A stretch of DNA of 64,000 nucleotides from contig NZ_VTFG01000001.1 in the NCBI RefSeq assembly GCF_008692035.1, forward strand, positions 1,674,001 to 1,738,000, given 5' to 3'. The translations under genes were made by a program, and so were the position numbers. This stretch comes from Pseudomonas marginalis (GTDB lineage: Bacteria; Pseudomonadota; Gammaproteobacteria; Pseudomonadales; Pseudomonadaceae). Positions 43,262 through 56,148 of this stretch are shown here, one piece after another (position 1 is the first letter of the stretch; the number at the start of each line of letters is the position of its first letter). The notes under the pieces are model-generated. The model had not been told where the DNA came from. It did no database searches and saw only the letters and a program-made list of their open reading frames with translations.

Positions 43262-44887
43262 TCAGGCTACGGCAAATTTCGACACGATCTGCTTGAGGTC
43301 CACCGCCAGCCTCGACAGTTCCTGGCTGGCGATCGAGGTCTGGCCGGCCGCCGAAGAACTCTGGATGGAAAGATCACGGATGCTGATCAGGTTCTGGTCC
43401 ACCGAACGGGCCACGTGGGCCTGTTCCTCGGAGGCCGTGGCGATCAACAGGTTGCGGTCATTGATATCGGTAATGGCTTCGGTGATCTGAGTAATTGCCA
43501 GGCCCGCTTCATGGGCAATCTTCAAGGAGTCCACCGCTTCGTTGCGGTTGAGGGCCATGGAAGACACTGCTTCGCTGGAGCACGTCTGGATTTTCGCGAT
43601 CATCTGCTCGATTTCCTGGGTCGAGGTCTGCGTTCTGTGGGCCAGGGCCCGCACCTCGTCGGCCACCACCGCAAAGCCCCGGCCCTGCTCCCCTGCCCTG
43701 GCGGCTTCAATGGCGGCGTTCAAGGCCAGCAAGTTGGTTTGCTCGGCAATCGAGCGGATCACTTCAACCACCCGGGCAATATCCTGGGCCTGCCTGGCCA
43801 GCCCTTCGACTTCGACGCCGGTCTGCTGCACCGTGGCGCTGAGTTTCTCGATGGAGGCGATGGTTTGCGTCACACGCTCCTGGCCCACTTTGGCCGAGCG
43901 TTGGGAGTCCTGGGTGGACTGGGACGCCGACACCGCATTGCGCGCCACTTCTTCAACTGCTGCCGTCATTTGGTTAACCGCCGTGGCGGCCTGATCGGTT
44001 TCCATGCTTTGGCGTTCAATACCGGCACTGGACTCGCGGGTGATGGCGCTCATCTCCTCCGCCGCCGCCGCCAATTGCCCGGACGCCTCGGAGATGTGCT
44101 GCAAGGTACTTTTCAGGTTCATTTGCATGGACGCGGTGGACCGTTGCAACGCGGTCAACTCGTCATTGCCATTGATGGCAATCGCCACGCGCAGATCGCC
44201 GTCGGCAATCTTGCCGGTCGATACCAGCAATTCACGCACCGGAGTAATGATGCTGCGGGTAAACAGGCTTGCTACCACGACGGTGATCAGCAAGGAGGCG
44301 GCCATCAATATCCAGGTGAACAGACGCGCCGCGTCATATTCGCTGGAAGCCACCTGCACCGCCGCCTTGGAGCCCCGTTCATTCAACGCGATCAACTCGC
44401 TGATGGAACGCTGCACATCCAGGGCAATCGGCCCGTTGACTTCGCGCAGGTAGGTCGACATCTGTTCAGCGGACAGGGTGGAGGCTTGCGCAAGAAATTC
44501 GTCCATCTTCTGGCTGTAGTTCTTGATGCTGGCTAATGCTTCGTTGTACTTGGCTTGCTCTTCGGGGCCTGAGACTAACGGCCCATAGCGTTCGGCAACA
44601 TCGAGGGCTTCGGTACGGGTCGCCTTGAGTTTTTCCAGGGAGGCCGGATCCTGGCGGCTGATATCCATGGCATAACGACGCAGATCGAGACGAAGTTTAT
44701 AAAACGCCGAATCTATTTCACCCGCCAACCGAATACTGGGGAGCCAGTTAGTTTCGATTTCAACCGTCGACGAATAGACCTTATCGACTTTTATCAGGGT
44801 CATTGCCCCTTGTATCAGCAGCAAAAGGCACACCAGGCCAAAACACAGTGTGGTACGGAAGTTCAACTTCAAGGCTCTCATGGACAT
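43262..44887 (-). CDS. Methyl-accepting chemotaxis protein
   Basis: 541 residues. TM1 ([20 protein letters not shown], about 12-31), a four-helix-bundle periplasmic domain of about 160 residues ([20 protein letters not shown] at its start), TM2 ([20 protein letters not shown], about 190-209), HAMP, and a signalling domain with the hairpin tip [20 protein letters not shown] (about 390). No C-terminal CheR-binding pentapeptide is seen. A 4HB-type ligand domain is consistent with amino acid or organic acid sensing, but the ligand cannot be read. Confidence 0.92.
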   Translation of the reverse strand: MSMRALKLNFRTTLCFGLVCLLLLIQGAMTLIKVDKVYSSTVEIETNWLPSIRLAGEIDSAFYKLRLDLRRYAMDISRQDPASLEKLKATRTEALDVAERYGPLVSGPEEQAKYNEALASIKNYSQKMDEFLAQASTLSAEQMSTYLREVNGPIALDVQRSISELIALNERGSKAAVQVASSEYDAARLFTWILMAASLLITVVVASLFTRSIITPVRELLVSTGKIADGDLRVAIAINGNDELTALQRSTASMQMNLKSTLQHISEASGQLAAAAEEMSAITRESSAGIERQSMETDQAATAVNQMTAAVEEVARNAVSASQSTQDSQRSAKVGQERVTQTIASIEKLSATVQQTGVEVEGLARQAQDIARVVEVIRSIAEQTNLLALNAAIEAARAGEQGRGFAVVADEVRALAHRTQTSTQEIEQMIAKIQTCSSEAVSSMALNRNEAVDSLKIAHEAGLAITQITEAITDINDRNLLIATASEEQAHVARSVDQNLISIRDLSIQSSSAAGQTSIASQELSRLAVDLKQIVSKFAVA

Positions 44888-45063
44888 CGCGGCTTACCCC
44901 TTTCCTGGGCCGCGAACTTCACGGCCTGATGGGGCCAATGTGTTGAAATACGTGTGAAAAATACGTGACCGCTGATGCAATTTTTCATTAACTGAAAATA
45001 AAAAGCCCGCCCTGATTATTACTTGGCTAACTATCAGGATCAGCGGTGCAGCCCCTATTGAAA

Positions 45064-45546
45064 TCAAACCATTAACCCACCCGGCGGCAATGGCAGCGCC
45101 GTCTTGTAGCGCACTTGCTTGAGGGCAAAGCTCGAGCGGATGTTGGCGACACCCGGCACCTTGGTCAGGAAGTCCATCATGAAACGCTCCAGCGACTGGA
45201 TCGTCGGCACCAACACCCGGATCAAATAGTCCGGGTCGCCGGCCATCAAGTAGCACTCCATCACCTCGGGCCGGTCGGAAATCGCGCCTTCGAACTGCTG
45301 CAACGCCAGCTCGTTCTGCTTTTCCAGGCTCACATGGATAAACACGTTGACGTGCAGCCCCAGCAGATCGGCGTCGAGCAGCGTGACTTGCTCGCGAATC
45401 AGGCCCAGTTCCTCCATCGCCTTGACCCGGTTGAAACAGGGTGTGGGCGACAGGTTGACCGAGCGGGCCAGGTCGGCGTTGGTAATCCGCGCATTCTCCT
45501 GCAGCGCGTTGAGAATGCCGATATCGGTACGGTCCAGTTTGCGCAT
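45064..45546 (-). CDS. bkdR: BkdR, Lrp/AsnC-family activator of the bkd operon
   Basis: 160 residues. N-terminal helix-turn-helix ([20 protein letters not shown] to [20 protein letters not shown]) and C-terminal RAM ligand domain ([40 protein letters not shown]). It is divergent from bkdA1, the arrangement known in P. putida, where BkdR with branched-chain amino acids activates the operon. The length matches the known protein. Confidence 0.92.
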   Translation of the reverse strand: MRKLDRTDIGILNALQENARITNADLARSVNLSPTPCFNRVKAMEELGLIREQVTLLDADLLGLHVNVFIHVSLEKQNELALQQFEGAISDRPEVMECYLMAGDPDYLIRVLVPTIQSLERFMMDFLTKVPGVANIRSSFALKQVRYKTALPLPPGGLMV

Positions 45547-46977
<1,431 letters not shown>

Positions 46978-46978
46978 C

Positions 46979-48037
<1,059 letters not shown>

Positions 48038-49294
48038 ATGGGCACGCACGTTATCAAGATGCCGGACATTGGCGAAGGCATCGCGGAAGTTGAATTGTCG
48101 CAGTGGCATGTGAAGGTCGGCGACATGGTCGTCGAAGACCAGGTGCTGGCGGATGTGATGACCGACAAGGCGATGGTGGACATTCCCTCGCCGGTCCATG
48201 GCAAGGTGATTGCCCTCGGCGGCGAGCCGGGTGAAGTGATGGCGGTGGGCAGTATCCTGATCAGCATTGAAGTCGAAGGCGCGGGCAATGCCAAGGAGGT
48301 GCCGGTAGCCGCGGAGCCGGTGAAAGCGGCTGCCGTTGTCGAGGCCAAGCCGGCACCGGTGGTCGAAAGCAAGCCCGCACCGGTGGCAGCCGCACAGGCC
48401 CCCGTGGCCCGCGATGCCGACGAACGCCCTCTGGCCTCCCCCGCCGTGCGCAAGCACGCGCTGGATGCCGGGATCCAACTGCGCCTGGTCCAGGGCTCCG
48501 GCCCGGCCGGGCGGATCCTGCACGAAGACCTCGAGGCCTACCTGCAACAAGGGGCTTCAAAGCCTTCGACGGCAGCCAACCCTTACGCCGAACGCAACGA
48601 CGAAGAACAGATCCCGGTGATCGGCATGCGCCGCAAGATCGCCCAGCGCATGCAGGACGCCACCCGGCGTGCCGCGCACTTCAGCTATGTGGAAGAGATC
48701 GACGTCACCGCCCTCGACGAGCTGCGCGTGCACCTCAACGACAAGCACGGCGCCACGCGCGGCAAGCTGACGTTGCTGCCGTTTATCGTGCGCGCCATGG
48801 TCGTGGCGCTGCGGGACTTCCCGCAGATCAACGCGCGCTACGACGACGAAGCCCAGGTCATCACCCGCCTCGGCGCGGTGCATGTGGGCGTCGCCACCCA
48901 GAGCGACGTGGGCCTGATGGTGCCGGTGGTGCGTCACGCCGAAGCGCGCAGCCTGTGGGGCAACGCCGAGGAAATCACGCGTTTGGCCACTGCCGCACGC
49001 AATGGCAAGGCCAGCCGCGATGAGCTGTCCGGTTCGAGCATTACCCTGACCAGCCTGGGCGCCCTGGGCGGCATCGTCAGCACCCCGGTGCTGAACCTGC
49101 CGGAGGTGGCCATCGTCGGCGTCAACCGTATCGTCGAGCGGCCGATGGTGATCAAGGGCCAGATCGTGATCCGCAAGATGATGAACCTCTCCAGCTCCTT
49201 CGATCACCGCGTGGTCGATGGCATGGACGCGGCGCAATTCATCCAGGCCATTCGCGGCCTGCTCGAACAACCCGCCAGCCTGTTCCTGGAGTAA
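48038..49294 (+). CDS. bkdB: Branched-chain 2-oxoacid dehydrogenase E2 (lipoamide acyltransferase)
   Basis: 418 residues. Lipoyl domain (about 1-80) with the lipoylated Lys in [13 protein letters not shown], an Ala/Pro/Val linker (about 85-135), a peripheral-subunit-binding domain ([20 protein letters not shown]), and the catalytic domain ending [20 protein letters not shown] with the active His and Asp. The ATG follows immediately after the bkdA2 stop. Confidence 0.95.
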   Translation: MGTHVIKMPDIGEGIAEVELSQWHVKVGDMVVEDQVLADVMTDKAMVDIPSPVHGKVIALGGEPGEVMAVGSILISIEVEGAGNAKEVPVAAEPVKAAAVVEAKPAPVVESKPAPVAAAQAPVARDADERPLASPAVRKHALDAGIQLRLVQGSGPAGRILHEDLEAYLQQGASKPSTAANPYAERNDEEQIPVIGMRRKIAQRMQDATRRAAHFSYVEEIDVTALDELRVHLNDKHGATRGKLTLLPFIVRAMVVALRDFPQINARYDDEAQVITRLGAVHVGVATQSDVGLMVPVVRHAEARSLWGNAEEITRLATAARNGKASRDELSGSSITLTSLGALGGIVSTPVLNLPEVAIVGVNRIVERPMVIKGQIVIRKMMNLSSSFDHRVVDGMDAAQFIQAIRGLLEQPASLFLE

Positions 49295-49298
49295 GGGC

Positions 49299-50678
49299 AT
49301 GACCCAGACATTGCATACCACGCTGCTGATTATCGGCGGCGGCCCTGGCGGTTATGTGGCCGCCATTCGTGCCGGCCAGCTGGGCATCCCGACCATCCTG
49401 GTGGAAGGCCAGGCGTTGGGCGGCACCTGCCTGAATATCGGCTGCATTCCGTCCAAGGCCTTGATTCACGTGGCCGAGCAATTCCAGCAAACCGTGCATC
49501 ACAGCCAGGGTTCCCGGTTGGGAATCGAGGTGGATGTGCCGACCCTGGACATCCGCAAAAGCGTGGAATGGAAAGACGGCATCGTCGACCGCCTGACCAC
49601 GGGTGTCGCCGCACTGCTTAAAAAGCACAAAGTGCAGGTGATCCATGGCTGGGCCAAGGTGGTGGACGGCAAGACCGTCGACGTCGGCGACCAGCGCATC
49701 CAGTGCGAACACCTGCTGCTGGCCACCGGTTCGACAAGCGTCAACCTGCCGATGCTGCCGATTGGCGGGCCGATCATCTCGTCCACCGAAGCCCTGGCCC
49801 CGACCCGCGTGCCCAAGCGCCTGATTGTGGTGGGCGGCGGCTACATCGGCCTGGAGCTGGGGATTGCGTATCGCAAGCTCGGCGCCGACGTGAGTGTGGT
49901 CGAGGCCCAGGACCGCATCCTGCCGGCCTACGACGCCGAGCTGACGCAACCGGTACACGAATCCCTCAAGCAATTGGGCGTGAAGCTGTACCTCAAGCAC
50001 AGCGTCACGGGTTTTGCCGATGGCAGCCTGCAAGTACGCGACCCGAATGGCGACATCCTGTTGCTGACAACCGATCAGGTGCTGGTTGCCGTTGGTCGCA
50101 AACCCAACACCCAGGGTTGGAACCTTGAGGCGCTGAACCTGGAGATGAACGGCGCGGCGATCAGGATCGACAGCCGCTGCCAGACCAGCATGCGCAACGT
50201 GTATGCCATCGGCGACCTTAGCGGCGAGCCGATGCTGGCGCACCGCGCCATGGCCCAGGGCGAAATGGTCGCCGAACTGATCAGCGGTCAATCCCGCGAA
50301 TTCAACCCGGCGGCGATCCCGGCGGTGTGCTTTACCGACCCGGAACTGGTGGTGGTCGGCAAGACGCCCGACGACGCCAAGGCCGCCGGCCTGGACTGCA
50401 TCGTGTCGAGTTTCCCGTTCGCCGCCAACGGCCGTGCAATGACCCTGGAGTCGAAAACCGGCTTCGTGCGGGTGGTGGCGCGACGGGACAATCACCTGAT
50501 TGTGGGCTGGCAGGCGGTCGGCGCCGGCGTGTCCGAGCTGTCCACCGCCTTCGGCCTGAGCCTGGAAATGGGCGCACGCCTGGAAGACGTGGCCGGCAGC
50601 ATCCACGCCCATCCGACGCTTGGCGAGGCGGTGCAGGAAGCTGCGCTGCGGGCCCTGGGCCACGCCTTGCACCTATAG
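49299..50678 (+). CDS. lpdV: Dihydrolipoamide dehydrogenase (LPD-Val)
   Basis: 459 residues. FAD motif [20 protein letters not shown], redox disulfide [23 protein letters not shown] motif [20 protein letters not shown] and the C-terminal catalytic pair in [20 protein letters not shown] (His-x4-Glu). ATG 49299 lies 4 bp after bkdB; an open extension to 49218 only overlaps bkdB. This is the E3 specific to the bkd complex. Confidence 0.95.
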   Translation: MTQTLHTTLLIIGGGPGGYVAAIRAGQLGIPTILVEGQALGGTCLNIGCIPSKALIHVAEQFQQTVHHSQGSRLGIEVDVPTLDIRKSVEWKDGIVDRLTTGVAALLKKHKVQVIHGWAKVVDGKTVDVGDQRIQCEHLLLATGSTSVNLPMLPIGGPIISSTEALAPTRVPKRLIVVGGGYIGLELGIAYRKLGADVSVVEAQDRILPAYDAELTQPVHESLKQLGVKLYLKHSVTGFADGSLQVRDPNGDILLLTTDQVLVAVGRKPNTQGWNLEALNLEMNGAAIRIDSRCQTSMRNVYAIGDLSGEPMLAHRAMAQGEMVAELISGQSREFNPAAIPAVCFTDPELVVVGKTPDDAKAAGLDCIVSSFPFAANGRAMTLESKTGFVRVVARRDNHLIVGWQAVGAGVSELSTAFGLSLEMGARLEDVAGSIHAHPTLGEAVQEAALRALGHALHL

Positions 50679-50781
50679 CGTTTGTGGCGAGGGCGCTACA
50701 GGGGATGCGAACGGGCCCGGGAATGAAGTATTGTTGCGCCCATTCAGAAAAAAACCGACTTGACCAAAGATAGAGGGTGTC

Positions 50782-51801
50782 ATGGGTAACGAAAGCATCA
50801 ATTGGGACAAGCTGGGTTTTGACTACATCAAGACCGACAAGCGGTTTCTCCAGGTCTGGAAAAACGGCGAATGGCAAACCGGCACCCTGACCGACGACAA
50901 CGTGCTGCACATCAGCGAGGGCTCTACCGCCCTGCACTACGGCCAACAGTGCTTCGAAGGCCTCAAGGCCTACCGCTGCAAGGACGGCTCGATCAACCTG
51001 TTCCGCCCGGACCAGAACGCCGCGCGCATGCAGCGCAGCTGCGCCCGCCTGCTGATGCCCCACGTCCCGACCGACGCGTTCATCGACGCGTGCAAGCAAG
51101 TGGTCAAGGCCAACGAGCGGTTCATCCCGCCGTACGGCAGCGGCGGCGCGCTGTACCTGCGCCCGTTCGTGATCGGCACCGGTGACAACATCGGCGTGCG
51201 CACCGCACCGGAGTTCATCTTCTCGGTGTTCTGCATCCCGGTCGGCGCCTACTTCAAGGGCGGCCTGGTGCCGCACAACTTCCAGATCTCCACCTTCGAC
51301 CGCGCCGCCCCACAGGGCACCGGTGCCGCCAAGGTCGGTGGCAACTACGCCGCCAGCCTGATGCCGGGCTCGGAAGCGAAGAAATCCGGTTTCGCCGATG
51401 CGATCTACCTGGACCCGATGACCCACTCGAAAATCGAAGAAGTCGGCTCGGCCAACTTCTTCGGGATCACCCACGACAACAAGTTCATCACACCGAAGTC
51501 ACCTTCGGTGCTGCCAGGCATCACCCGCCTGTCGCTGATCGAACTGGCCCAGACCCGCCTGGGCCTGGAAGTGGTCGAAGGCGAGGTATTCATCGACAAG
51601 CTGGATCAGTTCAAGGAAGCCGGTGCCTGCGGGACTGCGGCAGTGATCTCGCCGATCGGCGGTATCCAGTACAACGGCCAGTTGCATGTGTTCCACAGCG
51701 AGACCGAAGTCGGCCCGATCACCCAGAAGCTCTACAAAGAGCTGACCGGCGTGCAGACCGGCGACGTCGAAGCGCCAGCGGGTTGGATCGTTAAGGTCTA
51801 A
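50782..51801 (+). CDS. ilvE: Branched-chain amino acid aminotransferase
   Basis: 339 residues, class IV PLP enzyme of the longer IlvE type. LHYGQQCFEGLKAYRCKDGS, PYGSGGALYLRPFVIGTGDN, the PLP Lys region KVGGNYAASLMPGSEAKKSG, and EEVGSANFFGITHDNKFITP are characteristic. AGAGGG precedes the ATG. It is 103 bp after lpdV, on the same strand, and supplies the 2-oxoacids used by the bkd complex. Confidence 0.93.
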   Translation: MGNESINWDKLGFDYIKTDKRFLQVWKNGEWQTGTLTDDNVLHISEGSTALHYGQQCFEGLKAYRCKDGSINLFRPDQNAARMQRSCARLLMPHVPTDAFIDACKQVVKANERFIPPYGSGGALYLRPFVIGTGDNIGVRTAPEFIFSVFCIPVGAYFKGGLVPHNFQISTFDRAAPQGTGAAKVGGNYAASLMPGSEAKKSGFADAIYLDPMTHSKIEEVGSANFFGITHDNKFITPKSPSVLPGITRLSLIELAQTRLGLEVVEGEVFIDKLDQFKEAGACGTAAVISPIGGIQYNGQLHVFHSETEVGPITQKLYKELTGVQTGDVEAPAGWIVKV

Positions 51802-51820
51802 CAGCCTCAATGCATATCCC

Positions 51821-51914
51821 ATGTGGGAGGGGGCTTGCACCCCGATGGCAGTGGGTCAGTCAATGAATCTGTTGACTGATACACCGACATCGGGGGCAAG
51901 CCCCCTCCCACATT
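51821..51914. repeat. REPIN between ilvE and the GNAT gene
   Basis: ATGTGGGAGGGGGCTTGCAC and inverted GGGGGCAAGCCCCCTCCCAC flank about 50 bp between two convergent genes. Likely bidirectional transcript end. Confidence 0.88.
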
Positions 51915-51929
51915 TGCTCTCCGGTGTCC

Positions 51930-52823
51930 TCAGGATTGAGCCGGGATATTCTCGGCAATCTTCTTGCCCATGCTGATCCTCGGCTCCACCCCATACCCCA
52001 GCGCCTCATAGAACCCCACCACCGCCTCATTGCCACCGGTGATCTGCAGGTTGATCTTCATGCAGCCCAGGGCCGTCAGGGCCTGTTCCGCATGCCGCAC
52101 CAGCGAGGAACCGAGGCCATGACGTCGATAGCCAGGGTGCACGGCCACCGAGTACAACCAGCCGCGATGACCGTCGTAGCCGGCAAGCACCGTCCCGATG
52201 ACAGTCTTTTTGTCCGTCGCCACAAAAAACAGCCCGTCATTGACCGCCAGTTTCTTATCGATCGCCAGGGTCGGCAGGTTATGCGCCGTGTCATACCCAA
52301 ACGCCTCCTGCCATAACGCCACCACTTGCCCGCGGTGCTGGCGGTCGCGATACGGACCGATGGGATGGCGCGACAACAGCGCCTTTTCCATCACCAACGT
52401 GCGCTCATTGCCGTGGTAGACGTCGCGTACCGTGTGAAAACCCAGCCTGGTGTAGAACGGCTCGGCGGTCAGCGAAGACGGCACACTCAGCGTCGTCACC
52501 CCCGCTTCCCGCGCGCGCAGTTCGATTTCAATCATCAGCAACCGGCCAATGCCCTGCCCTTGCAGCGTAGGGTTGACGAACACCGAACGCACCACATTGG
52601 CATCCAGGGCCGCCGTGGCGACGATCACCCCGTCCTGGACCGCCACCAGCACCACACGGCGCTTGAGCAGGTCGAGCACCGCGTCCGGGGTGAAGTTGCT
52701 GGCCACCCGGGCAATCACATCCGCCGGATAGTCCCGCGCATTGCTGCTGTGCAAGGCCGCCAGGATGACCTGGCTGATCCCTTCGGCATCCTCGGATTGG
52801 GCAAGACGTACGACGGTAGACAT
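51930..52823 (-). CDS. Tandem double-GNAT acetyltransferase
   Basis: 297 residues made of two GNAT folds. The first (about 1-150) has the acetyl-CoA loop NVVRSVFVNPTLQGQGIGRL and ends EPFYTRLGFHTVRDV. The second (about 155-297) resembles the small YpeA family, with GTVLAGYDGHRGWLYSVAVH, PGYRRHGLGSSLVRHAEQAL and FYEALGYGVEPRISMGKKI. Both halves keep the Q/RxxG-type cofactor loop, so both may be active. Substrate unknown; context gives no hint. Confidence 0.85.
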   Translation of the reverse strand: MSTVVRLAQSEDAEGISQVILAALHSSNARDYPADVIARVASNFTPDAVLDLLKRRVVLVAVQDGVIVATAALDANVVRSVFVNPTLQGQGIGRLLMIEIELRAREAGVTTLSVPSSLTAEPFYTRLGFHTVRDVYHGNERTLVMEKALLSRHPIGPYRDRQHRGQVVALWQEAFGYDTAHNLPTLAIDKKLAVNDGLFFVATDKKTVIGTVLAGYDGHRGWLYSVAVHPGYRRHGLGSSLVRHAEQALTALGCMKINLQITGGNEAVVGFYEALGYGVEPRISMGKKIAENIPAQS

Positions 52824-52866
52824 GATTCCTCCTGGCTGACGGCGTTATTACAGTCGCCACTGTACC

Positions 52867-52961
52867 AATGCGGGAGGGGGCTTGCTCCCGATGGCGGTGT
52901 GCCAGTTGATGGATTGAGTGACTGATATACCGCAATCGGGGGCAAGCCCCCCTCCCACATT
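52867..52961. repeat. REPIN upstream of the GNAT gene
   Basis: ATGCGGGAGGGGGCTTGCTC and inverted GGCAAGCCCCCCTCCCACAT flank about 50 bp, 44 bp before the reverse-strand GNAT start and just before the ctlX operator array. Confidence 0.88.
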
Positions 52962-52982
52962 TTGACCGCGCTCCAGCTCCAA

Positions 52983-53060
52983 CAGCCGATTCGGCTGCCT
53001 CACCCCCCTTTTCAGCTTTCCCGGCTGAGCCGCCCCTGGGTTTCAGCCGGGATTCCCCTG
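52983..53060. promoter_or_regulatory. Array of palindromic candidate operators before ctlX
   Basis: CAGCCGATTCGGCTG (52983-52997, perfect 7+1+7 palindrome), CAGCTTTCCCGGCTG (53013-53027) and CAGCCGGGATTCCCCTG (53044-53060) begin at 30- and 31-bp steps, about three helical turns. Very similar 15-mers lie before the ABC transporter genes at 55152-55187. The periodic arrangement suits an Lrp/AsnC-type octamer, and such a regulator is encoded at 58522. Confidence 0.6.
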
Positions 53061-53111
53061 CCACAGCGAACAAAATAGCCCCACTGCTCAACCCCATGGA
53101 TTCGTGCACCC

Positions 53112-54038
53112 ATGCAAACCACCAACACCGTCCTGATGATTCGTCCGGCGCGCTTTGCCTTCAACCCGGATACCGCGATCAACAACCGTTTCCAACGCCC
53201 GCCCCTCGACCCGCTCAGTGCACAGCAGAAAGCGCTGGAAGAGTTCGACGGCTATGTCGACACCCTGCGCCGGCACGGCGTGGAAGTGCTGGTGGTGCAA
53301 GACACTCCGGCGCCCCACACACCCGACTCGATCTTCCCCAACAACTGGTGGAGCAGCCACGCCGACGGCAGCCTGGTGCTGTACCCGATGGAAGGCCAGA
53401 ACCGACGACTGGAGCGCAACAAAGGCGTGCTGCAAGTGCTGGAGCAGCGCTTTGCGATCAAGGACACCATCGACCTCAGCCACCTCGAACAACAGAACAT
53501 TTTCCTCGAAGGCACCGGCAGCATGGTCCTCGACCGCCAGCACCGCATCAGCTACGCCTGCCACTCCGGGCGCACCCACCACGACGCGTTGCGCCAGTTT
53601 GCCGAACGCCTCGACTACCGGCTCTGCGTCTTCCACGCCGTCGACCGCCACCACGCACCGATCTACCACAGCAACGTGATGATGAGCGTCGGCCGCGACC
53701 TTTCGGTGGTGTGCCTGCAAGCGTTGCCCGACGCCGACGAACGCCAGGCCCTGGAACGCTCGCTGCGCGACACCGGCAAAGACATCCTCGGCCTCGACTT
53801 CGACCAGCTCGAAGCCTTCGCCGGCAACATGCTCGAAGTCCACGACCGCGACGGCCAGCCGCTGCTGGTGATGTCTGCCAGTGCCTGGGGCGCGCTGCAA
53901 CCGGCCCAGCGCCGGCATGTGGAGCGCCACACCCGGCCGGTGGTGGTGAACATCGACAATATCGAACGCATCGGCGGCGGCAGTGCCCGCTGCATGCTGG
54001 CAGAAGTGCACCTGCCCGCCCGTCCCTCATTTCAATAA
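53112..54038 (+). CDS. ctlX: Citrulline hydrolase CtlX (arginine deiminase-fold)
   Basis: 308 residues of the amidinotransferase/arginine deiminase superfamily. SIFPNNWWSSHADGSLVLYP, FLEGTGSMVLDRQHRISYAC, the catalytic His in IYHSNVMMSVGRDLSVVCL and the catalytic Cys in RIGGGSARCMLAEVHLPARP. CtlX releases ornithine, CO2 and ammonia from citrulline. An ornithine cyclodeaminase gene follows 11 bp downstream, which makes the route citrulline to ornithine to proline complete. Confidence 0.9.
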   Translation: MQTTNTVLMIRPARFAFNPDTAINNRFQRPPLDPLSAQQKALEEFDGYVDTLRRHGVEVLVVQDTPAPHTPDSIFPNNWWSSHADGSLVLYPMEGQNRRLERNKGVLQVLEQRFAIKDTIDLSHLEQQNIFLEGTGSMVLDRQHRISYACHSGRTHHDALRQFAERLDYRLCVFHAVDRHHAPIYHSNVMMSVGRDLSVVCLQALPDADERQALERSLRDTGKDILGLDFDQLEAFAGNMLEVHDRDGQPLLVMSASAWGALQPAQRRHVERHTRPVVVNIDNIERIGGGSARCMLAEVHLPARPSFQ

Positions 54039-54049
54039 GGAGTCTTGCC

Positions 54050-55096
54050 ATGACCCGCTATATCGACGTCAACGACCTCAGCTATCTGGTTTCGCAAAAA
54101 GGCCTGCACACCTGCATCACCGAGATGGCCGAGTACATCCGCGCCGACTACCTGCGCTGGCAGGACTTTGAAAAATGCGCACGCCTGGCCAACCACTCGC
54201 CGGATGGCGTGATCGAGTTGATGCCGGTGTCCGACGCCTCGCTGTACGCCTTCAAGTACGTCAACGGCCACCCGAAGAACACCTTGGCCGGCATGCTCAC
54301 CGTAATGGCCTTTGGTGCCCTCGGTGACGTCGACACCGGCAAACCGGTGCTGCTGGCGGAAATGACCCTGACCACTGCCATTCGTACCGCCGCCACGTCG
54401 GCCCTGGTGGCCCGCTACCTGGCCCGCGCCAACAGCCGCAGCATGGCGTTGATCGGCAACGGCTCCCAGAGCGAATTCCAGGCCCTGGCCTTCCACGCCA
54501 TGCTCGGCATCAACGAGATCCGCCTGTTCGACATCGACGCCAGGGCCACCGCCAAGCTGGCAGCCAACCTCAAGGCGTTCCCGGCAATCAAGGTGATCCT
54601 GGCCGGCAGCGTGGCCGAAGCGGTCAAGGGCGCAGACATCGTCACCACCGTCACCGCCGACAAGGCCTACGCGACCATCCTCACCGACGACATGATCGAG
54701 CCCGGCATGCACCTCAACGCCGTGGGCGGCGACTGCCCAGGCAAGACCGAGCTGGACCGCCGCATCGTCGAGCGCGCCCGTGTGATCGTCGAGTACGAAC
54801 CGCAAAGCCGCATCGAAGGTGAAATCCAGCACATGCCGGAAGACTCGCCGGTGACCGAGTTGTGGCAGGTCATCAACGGCCAGGTCGCCGGCCGCGAGCA
54901 TGAGCGCCAGGTCACCCTGTTCGACTCGGTGGGCTTTGCCATCGAAGACTACTCGGCCCTGCGCTATGTGCTGGACGTGGCCAAGGCCCTGGATGTCGGC
55001 AGCGAACTGGAACTGGTGCCGGACCTGGCCGACCCCAAGGACTTGTTCGCGCGCCTGGCCCAACAGCCTCGAGCACAGCATAAAAAGCGCGCCTGA
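54050..55096 (+). CDS. ocd: Ornithine cyclodeaminase
   Basis: 348 residues of the OCD/mu-crystallin family: ELMPVSDASLYAFKYVNGHP, TALTSA-like TAIRTAATSALVARYLARAN, NAD fold MALIGNGSQSEFQALAFHAM and catalytic Asp in LNAVGGDCPGKTELDRR. It converts ornithine to proline and ammonia with bound NAD+. AAGGAG lies 9-10 nt before ATG 54050; the frame is open further left inside ctlX only by chance. The product feeds central proline catabolism. Confidence 0.93.
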   Translation: MTRYIDVNDLSYLVSQKGLHTCITEMAEYIRADYLRWQDFEKCARLANHSPDGVIELMPVSDASLYAFKYVNGHPKNTLAGMLTVMAFGALGDVDTGKPVLLAEMTLTTAIRTAATSALVARYLARANSRSMALIGNGSQSEFQALAFHAMLGINEIRLFDIDARATAKLAANLKAFPAIKVILAGSVAEAVKGADIVTTVTADKAYATILTDDMIEPGMHLNAVGGDCPGKTELDRRIVERARVIVEYEPQSRIEGEIQHMPEDSPVTELWQVINGQVAGREHERQVTLFDSVGFAIEDYSALRYVLDVAKALDVGSELELVPDLADPKDLFARLAQQPRAQHKKRA

Positions 55097-55151
55097 GACC
55101 GCTCTGGCCTGCCCCTTTGCGCCATGGGCAGGTCGGATTTCCAGGGCTCAA

Positions 55152-55218
55152 AAGCCGATTCAGCGGGTGTCACAGCCGATTCCGCTGCATTGCGTGTTTT
55201 AACAGCGCAATTTGCGCT
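55152..55218. promoter_or_regulatory. Array of palindromic candidate operators before the amino acid ABC genes
   Basis: AAGCCGATTCAGCGG (55152-55166), CAGCCGATTCCGCTG (55173-55187) and AGCGCAATTTGCGCT (55204-55218, perfect palindrome around one T) have centres 21 and 31 bp apart, close to two and three helical turns. The first two are variants of the perfect site before ctlX. A stem CCTGCCC/GGGCAGG at 55108-55132 may end the ocd transcript. Confidence 0.6.
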
Positions 55219-55353
55219 TTGAGCACCGGGTAAACGACACAAAAAACGCACCATCATGAAGCATTCTGAGCCCGACCAAAGAGTCACCGAATGCATGCAC
55301 GCTGCACCCTTTCTACTGCCCTGACATCAATTACAAAATATAGGGACTGACAC

Positions 55354-56133
55354 ATGACTCCACTGCGATCACTCTTCGCTGCGTTGCTGTTGCCACTGTG
55401 CGCCAGCGCCGCCCACGCCCAGGATTGGAAAGAAATCCGCTTCGGCGTATTCCCCGAGTACCCCCCGTTTGAATCCGTGGCCGCCGACGGTAGCCTGCAA
55501 GGCTTCGATATCGAATTGGGCAACGCCATCTGCGCCAAGCTCGAGGTCAAATGCACCTGGGTGCACAACGAATTCGACGGCATGATCCCGGCCCTGCGCG
55601 CGCGCAAGTTCGACGCGATCATGTCGTCCATGGCCGTGACCCCGGCGCGCGAGAAAGTCATCGACTTCACCGACCGCCTGTTCCTCAGCCCCACGTCGGT
55701 GATCACGCGCAAAAACGCCGACTTCGGCGACACCCCGGAATCGTTGAAAGGCAAACAGGTCGGCGTGCTGCAAGGTTCGTTGCAGGAAGCCTATGCCCGC
55801 GCGCACCTGGCCAGGCTGGGCGCGCAGATCAAGGCGTACCAGTCCCAGGAACAGAACTACGCCGACCTGCAGAACGGCCGTCTCGACGCCACCCTGACCG
55901 ACAAGCTCGAAGCCCAGCTCAACTTCCTGTCCAAGCCTGAAGGCGCCGACTTCAAGACCGGCCCGGCCTTCAAGGACCCGACCCTGCCCCTGGACATCGC
56001 CATGGGCCTGCGCAAGAACGACCAGGACTTGCGTGCGCTGATCAACAAAGGCATCGCCGCCGTCCAGGCCGATGGCACCTACGCACAGATCCAGAAGAAA
56101 TACTTCGGCGATCAAGACATCTACAACGAATAA
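55354..56133 (+). CDS. Basic amino acid ABC transporter substrate-binding protein
   Basis: 259 residues with signal peptide (to about AAHA). Family-3 fold as in ArgT/HisJ: IRFGVFPEYPPFESVAADGS, LQGFDIELGNAICAKLEVKC, TWVHNEFDGMIPALRARKFD and the late NKGIAAVQADGTYAQIQKKY. The operon context (CtlX, ornithine cyclodeaminase) points to citrulline, ornithine or arginine as ligand. It is separated from the permease genes by a REPIN, as often seen where the binding protein must be made in excess. Confidence 0.9.
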   Translation: MTPLRSLFAALLLPLCASAAHAQDWKEIRFGVFPEYPPFESVAADGSLQGFDIELGNAICAKLEVKCTWVHNEFDGMIPALRARKFDAIMSSMAVTPAREKVIDFTDRLFLSPTSVITRKNADFGDTPESLKGKQVGVLQGSLQEAYARAHLARLGAQIKAYQSQEQNYADLQNGRLDATLTDKLEAQLNFLSKPEGADFKTGPAFKDPTLPLDIAMGLRKNDQDLRALINKGIAAVQADGTYAQIQKKYFGDQDIYNE

Positions 56134-56148
56134 GCCAACACAATCCCT

